DNA of 22,496 bases from Proteobacteria bacterium UBA2363. GTDB lineage: Bacteria; Pseudomonadota; Gammaproteobacteria; Xanthomonadales; UBA2363. The notes below the pieces were generated by a model, which searched no databases, was not told the origin of the DNA, and saw nothing but the letters and a program-made list of their open reading frames with translations. The position numbers and the translations under genes were made by a program. The stretch lies in assembly GCA_002344355.1 (NCBI GenBank), contig DDTN01000040.1, positions 1 to 22,496 of the forward strand, written 5' to 3'. Below are positions 15,990-22,496 of this stretch, one piece after another. The first letter of the stretch is position 1. Every line of letters begins with the position of its first letter.

Positions 15990-17248
15990 ACGGCAAACGC
16001 CTGCTGGTCCTGGACGACGACGCGCTGGTCGCCGGCACGATCCGGCAGATCGCCCTGTCCGCCGGCTTCGAGGTGCACTGCGTCGGCGACGGCACCGCCT
16101 TCCTGGAGGCCGTGGAACGGTTCGCGCCGGACCATCTGGTGCTCGACCTGCTGCTGCCCGGCATGGACGGCGTCCAGGTCATCGAGCGGCTGGCCCGGGC
16201 CGGCTGCCGGGCCCGCCTGGTGATCATCAGCGGCCTGGACTGCCGGGTGCTGGAGGCGGCGAGCCGCAACGCCGCCGAGCTGGGCCTGGCGATCGCCGGC
16301 ATCCTGACCAAGCCGTTCCGGCCGGCGCAGCTGCGCGCCCTGCTGAGCGAGCAGGGCGGTTGCGGCGGCGCCGGCCCGGTGGCCACCGGGCGCGCCGACG
16401 AGGCCCAGGGCGAGCAGGCCCTTGCCGAGGACCTGGCCGACGCCATCGCCGACCGCGACCTGTCGGTCGCCTACCAGCCCAAGATCGATTGCGGCACCGG
16501 CAAGCTGGCCGGCTTCGAGGCCCTGGTGCGCTGGGAGCACCCGCTGCTGGGCACCATCGGGCCGGCGCGCTTCGTGCCCCTCGCCGAGCGGCTGGGGCTG
16601 GTCGACGGCCTCACCGAGTGCGTGCTCGACCTGGCCCTGGACTGGTTCGCACGCCTGCGCGCGGACCTGCCGGCGGCGGCCCTGGAGCCCGGCCTTCAGC
16701 CCCAGCTCTCGGTGAACCTGTCGGCGCGCACCCTGTCGGACACCGGCTTCGTGGATCGCGTCCTGGCGCGCTGCGGGCGCGCCGGCCTGGCGCCGGCCGA
16801 GGTCATCTTCGAGCTCACCGAGACCGCGGCGATGGAGGACCCGGTGGCCTCCCTGGGCCTGCTCACGCGCCTGCGCATGAAGGGCTTCCAGTTGTCGATC
16901 GACGATTTCGGCACCGGCTTCTCGTCGATGCTGCAACTGGTCCGGCTGCCGTTCTCCGAGGTCAAGGTCGACCGCTCCTTCGTGGCCTCGGCCTCGCGCT
17001 CGCACGAGTCCCGTGCCGTGGTGAAGTCGATCATCGACCTCGGCCACAGCCTGGGCCTGCGGGTCGCCGCCGAGGGCGTCGAGGACGAGGCGACCCTGGC
17101 CTTGCTGGTCGATGCCGGCTGCGACCTGGCGCAGGGCTACCTGGTGGCGCGGCCGCTTGCGCCGGACTGCGTGCTGCCCTGGATCCAGGCGCGCTGGCCC
17201 GCCATCGACACGCCGCGCTGCCTGCGGGTGGCGGGCAGCGCGGCCTGA
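15986..17248 (+). CDS. REC-EAL c-di-GMP phosphodiesterase
   Basis: Response regulator of 420 residues. The receiver domain (1-120) has acidic residues D10-D12, phospho-acceptor D54 (LVLDLLLPGMDG) and K109. The EAL domain (about 145-405) has all motifs of an active enzyme: FEALVRW (E178), NLSA (N244), ELTE (E276), IDDFGTG (D306, D307), KVDRSF (K327), AEGVED (E363) and QGY (Q383). It should hydrolyse c-di-GMP to pGpG in the cytoplasm, probably controlled by phosphorylation from the preceding kinase. GGAG lies 7 bases before the ATG, which overlaps the kinase stop (ATGA). The layout resembles RocR and PvrR, which control Cup fimbriae in Pseudomonas aeruginosa. It is the last tightly linked gene of the riboswitch-led operon. 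Confidence 0.93.
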   Translation: MNGKRLLVLDDDALVAGTIRQIALSAGFEVHCVGDGTAFLEAVERFAPDHLVLDLLLPGMDGVQVIERLARAGCRARLVIISGLDCRVLEAASRNAAELGLAIAGILTKPFRPAQLRALLSEQGGCGGAGPVATGRADEAQGEQALAEDLADAIADRDLSVAYQPKIDCGTGKLAGFEALVRWEHPLLGTIGPARFVPLAERLGLVDGLTECVLDLALDWFARLRADLPAAALEPGLQPQLSVNLSARTLSDTGFVDRVLARCGRAGLAPAEVIFELTETAAMEDPVASLGLLTRLRMKGFQLSIDDFGTGFSSMLQLVRLPFSEVKVDRSFVASASRSHESRAVVKSIIDLGHSLGLRVAAEGVEDEATLALLVDAGCDLAQGYLVARPLAPDCVLPWIQARWPAIDTPRCLRVAGSAA

Positions 17249-17336
17249 TCGCAGGCACGCGCGGTCCCCGGGCGGCCCCGGCGGCGGGCCGGCCGCGGCG
17301 CCGGTGCGGTGCGCGTCGACGGCCCGGGCCAGCGGC

Positions 17337-17342
17337 TATGCT
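17337..17342 (+). promoter_or_regulatory. Candidate -10 element of pilS (TATGCT)
   Basis: TATGCT lies 30 bases before the pilS ATG and is the only clear -10-like sequence in the 124-base gap after the phosphodiesterase gene. A weak TCGACG sits 15 bases upstream. pilS may instead, or also, be transcribed from the upstream operon. Confidence 0.35.
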
Positions 17343-17372
17343 TGGCCGGCCGGCACGGCTGCGGGGGACGCG

Positions 17373-19025
17373 ATGAAGTTCGAGCGGAACAACCTGGTCG
17401 CCACCTTCATGGACATGGTCCAGGCCGGCCAGATCGCCGCGCCGCAGCGCCGCGAGCTCTACTACCTGCGCGCCTACCGCCTGCTGCTGGGCCTGCTCGC
17501 GGTGGCGCTGACCTTCGGCGCCTACGACCGCGAATGGGTGCGCTTCGGCGACCTGCACGTGACCCGCGCGCTGGCGATCTGCTACCTGGGCGCCGGCCTG
17601 GTGCTGGCCCTGTACGCGCTCAACGAGAAGATCAGCGGGCCGGTCGAGCTGGTGCTCGGCCTGCTGGTCGACATCGCCGCGATCTCGCTGGCGATGCTGC
17701 TGACCCGCGGCCTGGAGTCGACGGTGCCGCTGCTGCTGCTGGTCTCGCTGGCGGCGACCGCCAACTACCTGCCGGTGCGGCTGGCGATGGGCGCGGCGGC
17801 GCTGGCGGTGATCGCCATGCTGGCGGCGGTGTTCTCGCACGGCATCGGCGGCGGCGCCATGGAGCACGTCACCGCCAACGCCGCCGCGCTCAGCATCGTC
17901 TGTTTCGTGGTCGCCGCGGTCGCCTCGCTGATGGGCGGGCGCGCGCGCCGCGCCGAGGCCCTGGCCGAGCGGCGCGGTGCCGAGCTGGTCGACCTCGACC
18001 GCCTCAACGACCTGATCGTGCAGCGCATGCGCACCGGCGTGCTGGTGCTCGACCGCGAGGGCCGCGTGCAGCGCATGAACGAGTCGGCCTGGCGCCTGCT
18101 CGGCACCCGCCGGCGCGGCGTCGCGCCGGTCGGCCAGTACAGCGTGCCGCTGGCCGAGGCCTGGCAGCGCTGGCGCGCCACCGGCGAGCAGCCGCACAGC
18201 CACACCGCCCTGAACGAGGGCGGCGACCCGGCACTGGCCCGCTTCCTGCGCCTGTTCGCCGAGAGCGACGGCCTGACCGTGGTGTTCCTGGAGGACACCC
18301 GGCTGCTCGAACTGCGCGCCGAGGAGCTGACCCTGGACACCCTGGGCCGGCTCAGCGCCAGCATCGCCCACGAGCTGCGCAACCCGCTGGCGGCGATCCA
18401 GCAGGCCGGCCAGTTGCTGGGCGAGTCCCAGGAGCTGCCGGCGCGCGACCGCCGCCTGGTCGAGATCATCGACAAGCACAGCCAGCGCCTGGAGCGGATC
18501 GTGCGCGGCGTGCTCGACCTCGCCAAGCGCGAGCGCGCCAAGCCCGAGACCGTGGAGCTGGAGACCTGGCTGACCCGCTACCTGGACGAGTTCCGGATGA
18601 CCCGGCTGCCCGAGGGCGACGAGCTGGCGGTGTTCACGCCCGGGCGCGGCTGCGAGGTGCTGTTCGATCCGGTCCACCTGGAGCAGGTGGTCGGCAACCT
18701 GCTCGGCAACAGCCTCAACTACGGCCGCCATCCCGAACGGCCGCTGCGCATCACCGTGAAGCTGGACGCGCCCGCGGACGGCGGCCTGGTGCTGTCGGTG
18801 GCCGACAACGGCCGCGGCATCCCGGCCGACCGCGTCGAGCAGGCGTTCAAGCCGTTCTACACCACCGGCGCCGGCACCGGCGGCACCGGCCTGGGCCTGT
18901 ACCTGTGCCGCGAGCTGTGCCAGGCCAACAGCGCCGAGCTGGACTACCGCGACGCACCCGGGTCCGGCGCCTGCTTCGTGATCCGCTTCCACCGCCAGGG
19001 CCTGGTCAACCACGAGGCGACCTGA
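17373..19025 (+). CDS. pilS: Type IV pilus sensor histidine kinase PilS
   Basis: Membrane sensor kinase of 550 residues, partner of PilR in pilin gene control. A short cytoplasmic N-terminus is followed by about six membrane helices (roughly 36-51, 63-82, 90-110, 117-134, 138-156, 170-188). A PAS domain (about 208-310, MRTGVLVLDREGRVQRMNESAWRLLG) comes next. The kinase core has phospho-acceptor H333 in SASIAHELRNPLAAI, then GQLLGESQELPARDRRLVEII, which is highly typical of PilS. The ATPase domain carries the N box (442-449), DNGRGI (478-483) and GTGLGLY (504-510). GGGGGA precedes the ATG by 5 bases. In most genomes pilS lies directly upstream of pilR; here it lies 15 kb downstream, behind the phosphodiesterase gene. 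Confidence 0.9.
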   Translation: MKFERNNLVATFMDMVQAGQIAAPQRRELYYLRAYRLLLGLLAVALTFGAYDREWVRFGDLHVTRALAICYLGAGLVLALYALNEKISGPVELVLGLLVDIAAISLAMLLTRGLESTVPLLLLVSLAATANYLPVRLAMGAAALAVIAMLAAVFSHGIGGGAMEHVTANAAALSIVCFVVAAVASLMGGRARRAEALAERRGAELVDLDRLNDLIVQRMRTGVLVLDREGRVQRMNESAWRLLGTRRRGVAPVGQYSVPLAEAWQRWRATGEQPHSHTALNEGGDPALARFLRLFAESDGLTVVFLEDTRLLELRAEELTLDTLGRLSASIAHELRNPLAAIQQAGQLLGESQELPARDRRLVEIIDKHSQRLERIVRGVLDLAKRERAKPETVELETWLTRYLDEFRMTRLPEGDELAVFTPGRGCEVLFDPVHLEQVVGNLLGNSLNYGRHPERPLRITVKLDAPADGGLVLSVADNGRGIPADRVEQAFKPFYTTGAGTGGTGLGLYLCRELCQANSAELDYRDAPGSGACFVIRFHRQGLVNHEAT

Positions 19026-19121
19026 GCCGGGTCCGGGCAGGGCCGGGCCCGGCGTCCGGGCCTGATTGGCGTCGTGTCTCAGCCCGCTGCCACGCGGCGT
19101 TTCGCCCGAGCGGCGGCACCG

Positions 19122-19168
19122 CACTTCTCCCCTCCCCCGCCCGCGGGGGAGGGGCGGGGGAGAGGGCC
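19122..19168. repeat. REP-like C/G-rich palindrome, copy 3
   Basis: CCCCTCCCCCGC and GCGGGGGAGGGG form perfect arms around 2 bases, followed by GGGGGAGAGGGCC. It is nearly identical to 718-765, including the preceding GCACCG. Confidence 0.8.
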
Positions 19169-19223
19169 GTCCCGACCTGCTCGCGCCGCCGGGCCGGCAA
19201 GGAGGCGGATCATGGCCAGCCCC

Positions 19224-19262
19224 GGCCCTCTCCCCCGGCCCCTCTCCCACAGGGAGAGGGGA
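19224..19262. repeat. REP-like palindrome, copy 4 (opposite orientation, diverged)
   Basis: GGCCCTCTCCCCC is the reverse complement of the GGGGGAGAGGGCC tail of the other copies; CCCCTCTCCC and GGGAGAGGGG form a hairpin around ACA. It faces copy 3. Confidence 0.7.
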
Positions 19263-19387
19263 GTACCGCGCGCTCCGCTCGTCCAACGCCGAGTCCTGGC
19301 CTTGGGTTCCCGATCCTGAGCTGAGACACGACGCTAGTCAGGGCGTCCGGGGGACGGGCGCCGGAACCCCGGGCGGGCCGACGGCGG

Positions 19388-20734
19388 TCAGGCCTCGCGA
19401 TGGACGGTCACCGTCTCCAGGCCGTGGCCGCCGGGTCCGGACTCGGTACGCCAGAGCCGGTACGCGAACACCAGGCCCAGCGACGACAGCGCCGTGTAGA
19501 ACCACATGCTGCCGGCATAGCCGGCCGGGTTCTCCGGGCCGGCGCCGGCGCGGTCGTTGAGGAAGCCGACCACGAACGGCACCACCGCCCAGCCGAGCTG
19601 CTGGCACAGGGTCATCAGCGCGTAGGCCGAGCCCAGCCGGCGGGCGTCGACGATGTAGGCGACCGATGGCCACATCACCGCCGGGATCAGCGAGAACACG
19701 CCGCCCAGCGCGACGATCACCAGCAGCAGGGTGAGCGGCACCTCCGGGCCCCAGAGGAAGGGCACGAGCTGCACCGACGGCCCCGGCGGCAGGTAGGTCA
19801 CCGCCAGGAACAGCGGCAGCATCACCAGCGAGCCGGCGGCCATGAACAGCGAGCGCCGGCCGACCCGGTCCACCCACAACCCGAACAGGGGCGTGGCGAC
19901 GATCGCCGCCATCGGCAGCATGCTGCTCAGCAGGCCGGCGGTCTGCCGGTCCATGCCGTGCGCCTGCTGGAAGTAGTCGATCGCGAAGGTGCGGAACGGG
20001 AACACCGTCGAGTAGAACACCACGCACAGCGCGACGATGTACCAGTACGAGGCGCTGTACCTGAACATGCGGCGCAGGTCGAGCTTCTCGGCGGGGCCGG
20101 CGTCGCCGAGGTCGAAGCGGCCCTCGGCGCGCTTTTCGGTCATCCAGTACAGCAGGCCTGCCGCGACCGAGACCGCGGCGATGGCGGTGGCCAGCCAGAG
20201 CGGATCCTGCCAGTTGGTGTACAGGGGCGCCGCGAAGCCGGTCGACCAGTCGGCCGAGGCCGAGCCCAGCCGCGCGATCGACAGGTTGAGCCCGAAGGCC
20301 AGGCCCAGTTCCTTGCCCTTGAACCACTTCGCCAGCACCGTGGTGGCCGCGACGATCAGCGGCTCGGCGCCGAGACCGAGCAGGAAGCGGCCGGACAGGA
20401 TCAGCTCGTAGCGGTCGGTGGCCGCGGTCAGCGCCGCCGCCAGCAGGCAGATCGTCGCGAACAGGGCGATCGCGCGCTTGGTCCCCCAGCGGTCGATCAG
20501 GATGCCGCCGGCCAGCAGGACCAGCAGGGCGGCGACGTTGTAGGCGGTCGACAGCAGGCCGATCTGCTTGTAGGTGAAGCCTTCCTGCTCGCGCAGCAGG
20601 TCGATCACCGGGTTCAGCGCGTCGTAGACGTAGTAGTTGCCGAACATGGCCAGGCTGACCAGCAGCAGGGCCAGCCAGCGGTACATCGGGGTCGGCCGCG
20701 GCAGGGCGGCGGGGTGGACGGCGGACGTGTCGAT
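19388..20734 (-). CDS. MFS transporter, possible AUC start
   Basis: Major facilitator superfamily permease with about 12 membrane helices; substrate unknown. TM1 is LALLLVSLAMFGNYYVYDAL. The loop LAGGILIDRWGTKRAI is the MFS motif between TM2 and TM3, echoed in the second half by LFGLWVDRVGRRSL. The first ATG is at 20686 (432 residues), but it starts right at TM1 and has no ribosome binding site. An excellent Shine-Dalgarno AGGAGGAG (20741-20748) points, at a 7-base spacing, to an in-frame ATC at 20734, giving a 448-residue protein with a normal cytoplasmic tail (IDTSAVHPAALPRPTP). An in-frame TAA lies shortly upstream and no ATG, GTG or TTG intervenes. I give the longer form; 20686 is the conservative alternative. 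Confidence 0.8.
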   Translation of the reverse strand: MDTSAVHPAALPRPTPMYRWLALLLVSLAMFGNYYVYDALNPVIDLLREQEGFTYKQIGLLSTAYNVAALLVLLAGGILIDRWGTKRAIALFATICLLAAALTAATDRYELILSGRFLLGLGAEPLIVAATTVLAKWFKGKELGLAFGLNLSIARLGSASADWSTGFAAPLYTNWQDPLWLATAIAAVSVAAGLLYWMTEKRAEGRFDLGDAGPAEKLDLRRMFRYSASYWYIVALCVVFYSTVFPFRTFAIDYFQQAHGMDRQTAGLLSSMLPMAAIVATPLFGLWVDRVGRRSLFMAAGSLVMLPLFLAVTYLPPGPSVQLVPFLWGPEVPLTLLLVIVALGGVFSLIPAVMWPSVAYIVDARRLGSAYALMTLCQQLGWAVVPFVVGFLNDRAGAGPENPAGYAGSMWFYTALSSLGLVFAYRLWRTESGPGGHGLETVTVHREA

Positions 20735-20803
20735 GGCGGGCTCCTCCTGACCGGCGTGCGCCGCACTTTACCTGCCCGGGCCGGCGCCGGGGGGCAGGGA
20801 GCC

Positions 20804-20845
20804 GGGATTCGGGATTCGGGACCCGGGACCCGGGACCCGGGTCCC
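20804..20845. repeat. Heptameric tandem repeat (GGGATTC/GGGACCC)x6
   Basis: Six 7-base units in a row: two GGGATTC, three GGGACCC, one GGGTCCC. Evenly spaced GGG runs with 4-base loops meet the simple G-quadruplex pattern on this strand. Confidence 0.9.
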
Positions 20846-21037
20846 GCCGGTGTGCGGCGGGTGCGGCGCGTTCGCCGAGCGTGGCAACGCTGGCGCGCAC
20901 GGCGAGCGCGTGGTCGGGCGCATCCTCGACCGCGAGCGATGGGTGTTCGACTCGCGTGTCCTCGATGACGGCCGCCGGCCGCCGGGTGGCGAGCGCTGCC
21001 AGTGCCGGGCCCGGCCGGCGGCCGCCAGGACAACTGC

Positions 21038-21043
21038 TAGGCT
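21038..21043 (+). promoter_or_regulatory. Extended -10 element (TGC-TAGGCT), leaderless
   Basis: TGCTAGGCT sits 6 bases before the ATG at 21050, so transcription should begin at the start codon. No Shine-Dalgarno is present. The local sequence CTGCTAGGCTGCCGCCATG is almost the same as CTGCTATGCTTGCCGCATG before hicA. Confidence 0.45.
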
Positions 21044-21049
21044 GCCGCC

Positions 21050-22309
21050 ATGAGCTACGTACGCTGCCTGCGCGGCCTGGCCTCGGGCATCGAATACCCG
21101 GCCGACCGGCCGATGAACCTGGATCCGGCCGACGGCCGGCCGGTGGTGATGGAACTGGACCTGGAGCGCCTGCGCGCGCAGCGGCCGGACGCCGGCTGGT
21201 ACCGTCCGCAGCGCCGCGACATGTGGCGCTTCGGCGCCCTGCTGGCGCTCGACGTCGACGATCCCGACGACGCCCGGCACCTGGTCCTGCAGGGCGAGGG
21301 CGGCACGCCGCTGCTGCCGTGCGACGACCATCCGGTGGCGCGCGCCGGCGGCTTCGCGCTGACGGTCAAGGACGAGGGCCAGCACTGGCCCGGTCACGGT
21401 GGCAACCCGACCTTCAGCTTCAAGGACCGCGGCATGGCCATGGTCGCGGCGATGGCGCGCCGGCTCGGCCTGCGCCGGCTGGCGGTGCCGACCCAGGGCA
21501 ACGCCGGCGATTCGCTGGTGCACTACGCCCTGGCCGGCGGCCTGGAGGTCGCGGTGGTGATGCCCGACGACACGCCGATGCCGATCCTCGGACAGGTCGC
21601 GGCGCGCGCGCTGCAGCACCCGGAGCGCGTGCAGATCCACCTGGTGCGCGGCACCATCCGCGAGGCGGGCGCCTTCCTGCGCGAGCGGCTGCTGCCGCAA
21701 GGCTGGTTCAGCGTCGCCACCTTCCAGGAGCCGGGCTGGCGCATCGAAGGCAAGAAGACCCTGGGCCTGGAGCTGGCCGAGCCGGCGGCGCCCGGGCAGC
21801 CCTGGCGGCTGCCCGATGTCATCGTCTATCCCACCGGCGGCGGCACCGGCGTGCTGGGCATGTGGAAGGCCTTCGCCGAACTGCAGGCGCTGGGCCTGGT
21901 CGACGGGCGCCGGCCGCGCATGGTCTGCGTGCAGAGCGAGGTCACCCCGCCGCTGGTGCGCGCCTTCGACAGCGGCGCCGAGGACACCGTCGCACAGGCG
22001 CCTGCCGGCCCGACCCTGGCGACCGGCCTGAACGTGCCGGCCGGCGTCGGCCATTTCCGGGTGCTGCAGATCATCCGCGAGAGCGGCGGCGCGGCGGTCG
22101 CGGTCGCCGAGGCCGACACCGCGGCCGAGCTGGCGCGCATCTGGCGCGAGCGGCGCTGGTGGATCTCGCCGGAGGGCGCCGCCTGCCTGGCGGCCCTGCC
22201 GCAGCTGCTCGACCGCGGCCTGGTCCGGCGCGGCGAGCGCGTGGTCGCGGTCAACACCGGCTCGCTGGAGAAGTACCTGCCGGACCTGCGCCACCTGCTG
22301 GCGCCATAG
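21050..22309 (+). CDS. Threonine synthase-like PLP enzyme
   Basis: Protein of 419 residues of the fold-type II, PLP-dependent family. The lysine expected to bind the cofactor is K125 in NPTFSFKDRG, matching the NPTGSFKDRG motif of threonine synthase. Further on come QGNAGDSLVHYA (substrate/phosphate-binding loop), a glycine-rich cofactor-phosphate loop PTGGGTGVLGMW, and a final TGSLEKYLPDL near the site that contacts the pyridine ring. The most likely reaction is O-phosphohomoserine to threonine. The N-terminus (YVRCLRGLASGIEYP) resembles the small N-terminal element of some threonine synthases but has lost most cysteines. Other PLP lyases of the same fold are possible, so no symbol is given. 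It is divergent from the MFS gene and stands alone. Confidence 0.8.
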   Translation: MSYVRCLRGLASGIEYPADRPMNLDPADGRPVVMELDLERLRAQRPDAGWYRPQRRDMWRFGALLALDVDDPDDARHLVLQGEGGTPLLPCDDHPVARAGGFALTVKDEGQHWPGHGGNPTFSFKDRGMAMVAAMARRLGLRRLAVPTQGNAGDSLVHYALAGGLEVAVVMPDDTPMPILGQVAARALQHPERVQIHLVRGTIREAGAFLRERLLPQGWFSVATFQEPGWRIEGKKTLGLELAEPAAPGQPWRLPDVIVYPTGGGTGVLGMWKAFAELQALGLVDGRRPRMVCVQSEVTPPLVRAFDSGAEDTVAQAPAGPTLATGLNVPAGVGHFRVLQIIRESGGAAVAVAEADTAAELARIWRERRWWISPEGAACLAALPQLLDRGLVRRGERVVAVNTGSLEKYLPDLRHLLAP

Positions 22310-22370
22310 TCCGCGTTCCGCGCACGCCACCAGCCGTTGTCGCGGGGCCAGTTGGGGGGACCGGGGATCA

Positions 22371-22398
22371 GGAACCAGGAACCAGGAACCAGGAACCA
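22371..22398. repeat. Heptameric tandem repeat (GGAACCA)x4
   Basis: Four exact copies of GGAACCA begin 61 bases after the stop of the threonine-synthase-like gene. The unit length is the same as in the array upstream of that gene. Confidence 0.9.
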
Positions 22399-22496
22399 GG
22401 GGCGGGGATCCGGGGACCGGGGTTCGGGGCGAGGGATCCGGGGCGAGGGATTCGGGGCGAGGGACTCGGGATTCGGGATCGGAGTCGGGATCGGAG
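22399..22496. repeat. Degenerate 7/14-base G-rich tandem repeat
   Basis: A run of GGGG blocks (22399-22422) fits a G-quadruplex pattern. It is followed by three 14-base units, GCGAGGGATCCGGG, GCGAGGGATTCGGG and GCGAGGGACTCGGG (22429-22470), and then shorter GGGATTC-like units to the window end. The array is probably cut by the window edge. Confidence 0.8.

Larger units (their letters stand above)
19026..19387. other. Repeat-filled gap between convergent pilS and MFS genes
   Basis: The gap holds two REP-like palindromes (19122-19168 and 19224-19262). I find no gene and no hairpin with a convincing T-tract for either convergent transcript, although the G/C-rich palindromes themselves could end transcription. 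Confidence 0.7.
20735..21049. other. Divergent intergenic region with heptamer repeats
   Basis: This 315-base stretch holds the MFS ribosome binding site, a heptameric array (20804-20845) and an extended -10 element before the next gene (21038-21043). I see no gene. Confidence 0.7.

Noticed and set aside
17031..19286. 751-codon minus-strand frame opposite pilS
   Set aside because: Gln/Ala/Val-rich shadow frame; pilS has all kinase motifs on the plus strand.
22371..22496. CRISPR array
   Set aside because: Units are 7 or 14 bases and directly adjacent with no unique spacers, and no cas gene is present.

Overview
The window is very GC-rich chromosomal DNA, most likely from a gammaproteobacterium of the Xanthomonadales/Lysobacterales. 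Four things point there: a PilS/PilR pair, a secreted protein ending in a (I/L)FxNGF(D/E)-like tail, a dispersed CTACTTTCTCTTG palindrome, and heptameric GGGATTC-type intergenic repeats. The assignment rests on recognition from memory, not on a search.

Layout. Bases 1-931 are a non-coding block of palindromes and tandem repeats. pilR (932-2446, +) follows. A hicA-hicB toxin-antitoxin pair (2553-2958, -) converges on it. Three minus-strand genes come next: an ECF sigma factor (8597-9160), an overlapping membrane Ser/Thr kinase with a long helical, TPR-like C-terminal half (6028-8619), and a secreted beta-helix protein (3345-5945). Divergent from the sigma gene, a c-di-GMP-I riboswitch (about 9330-9422) leads a tight plus-strand operon: Csu-type pilus subunit, chaperone, usher, second subunit, hybrid histidine kinase, REC-EAL phosphodiesterase (9556-17248). 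All its genes from the first subunit to the phosphodiesterase overlap their neighbours by 1 to 10 bases. pilS (17373-19025, +) comes 124 bases later. After a repeat-filled gap there is an MFS transporter (-) and a divergent threonine-synthase-like enzyme (+). The window ends in heptameric tandem repeats.

How it works together (inference). The most striking unit is the pilus operon. Its leader carries a c-di-GMP sensor RNA, and its last two genes are a cytoplasmic hybrid kinase and a response-regulator phosphodiesterase that would destroy the riboswitch ligand. That makes a compact feedback loop around pilus assembly. The usher appears to carry a duplicated N-terminal domain, and the second subunit lacks a donor-strand extension, as expected of a tip subunit. 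The sigma-kinase pair resembles systems in which a kinase activates an ECF factor by threonine phosphorylation; this sigma factor has a threonine where the usual acidic motif sits. pilR and pilS, normally adjacent as pilS-pilR, lie about 15 kb apart in reversed order, with related palindromic repeats outside both.
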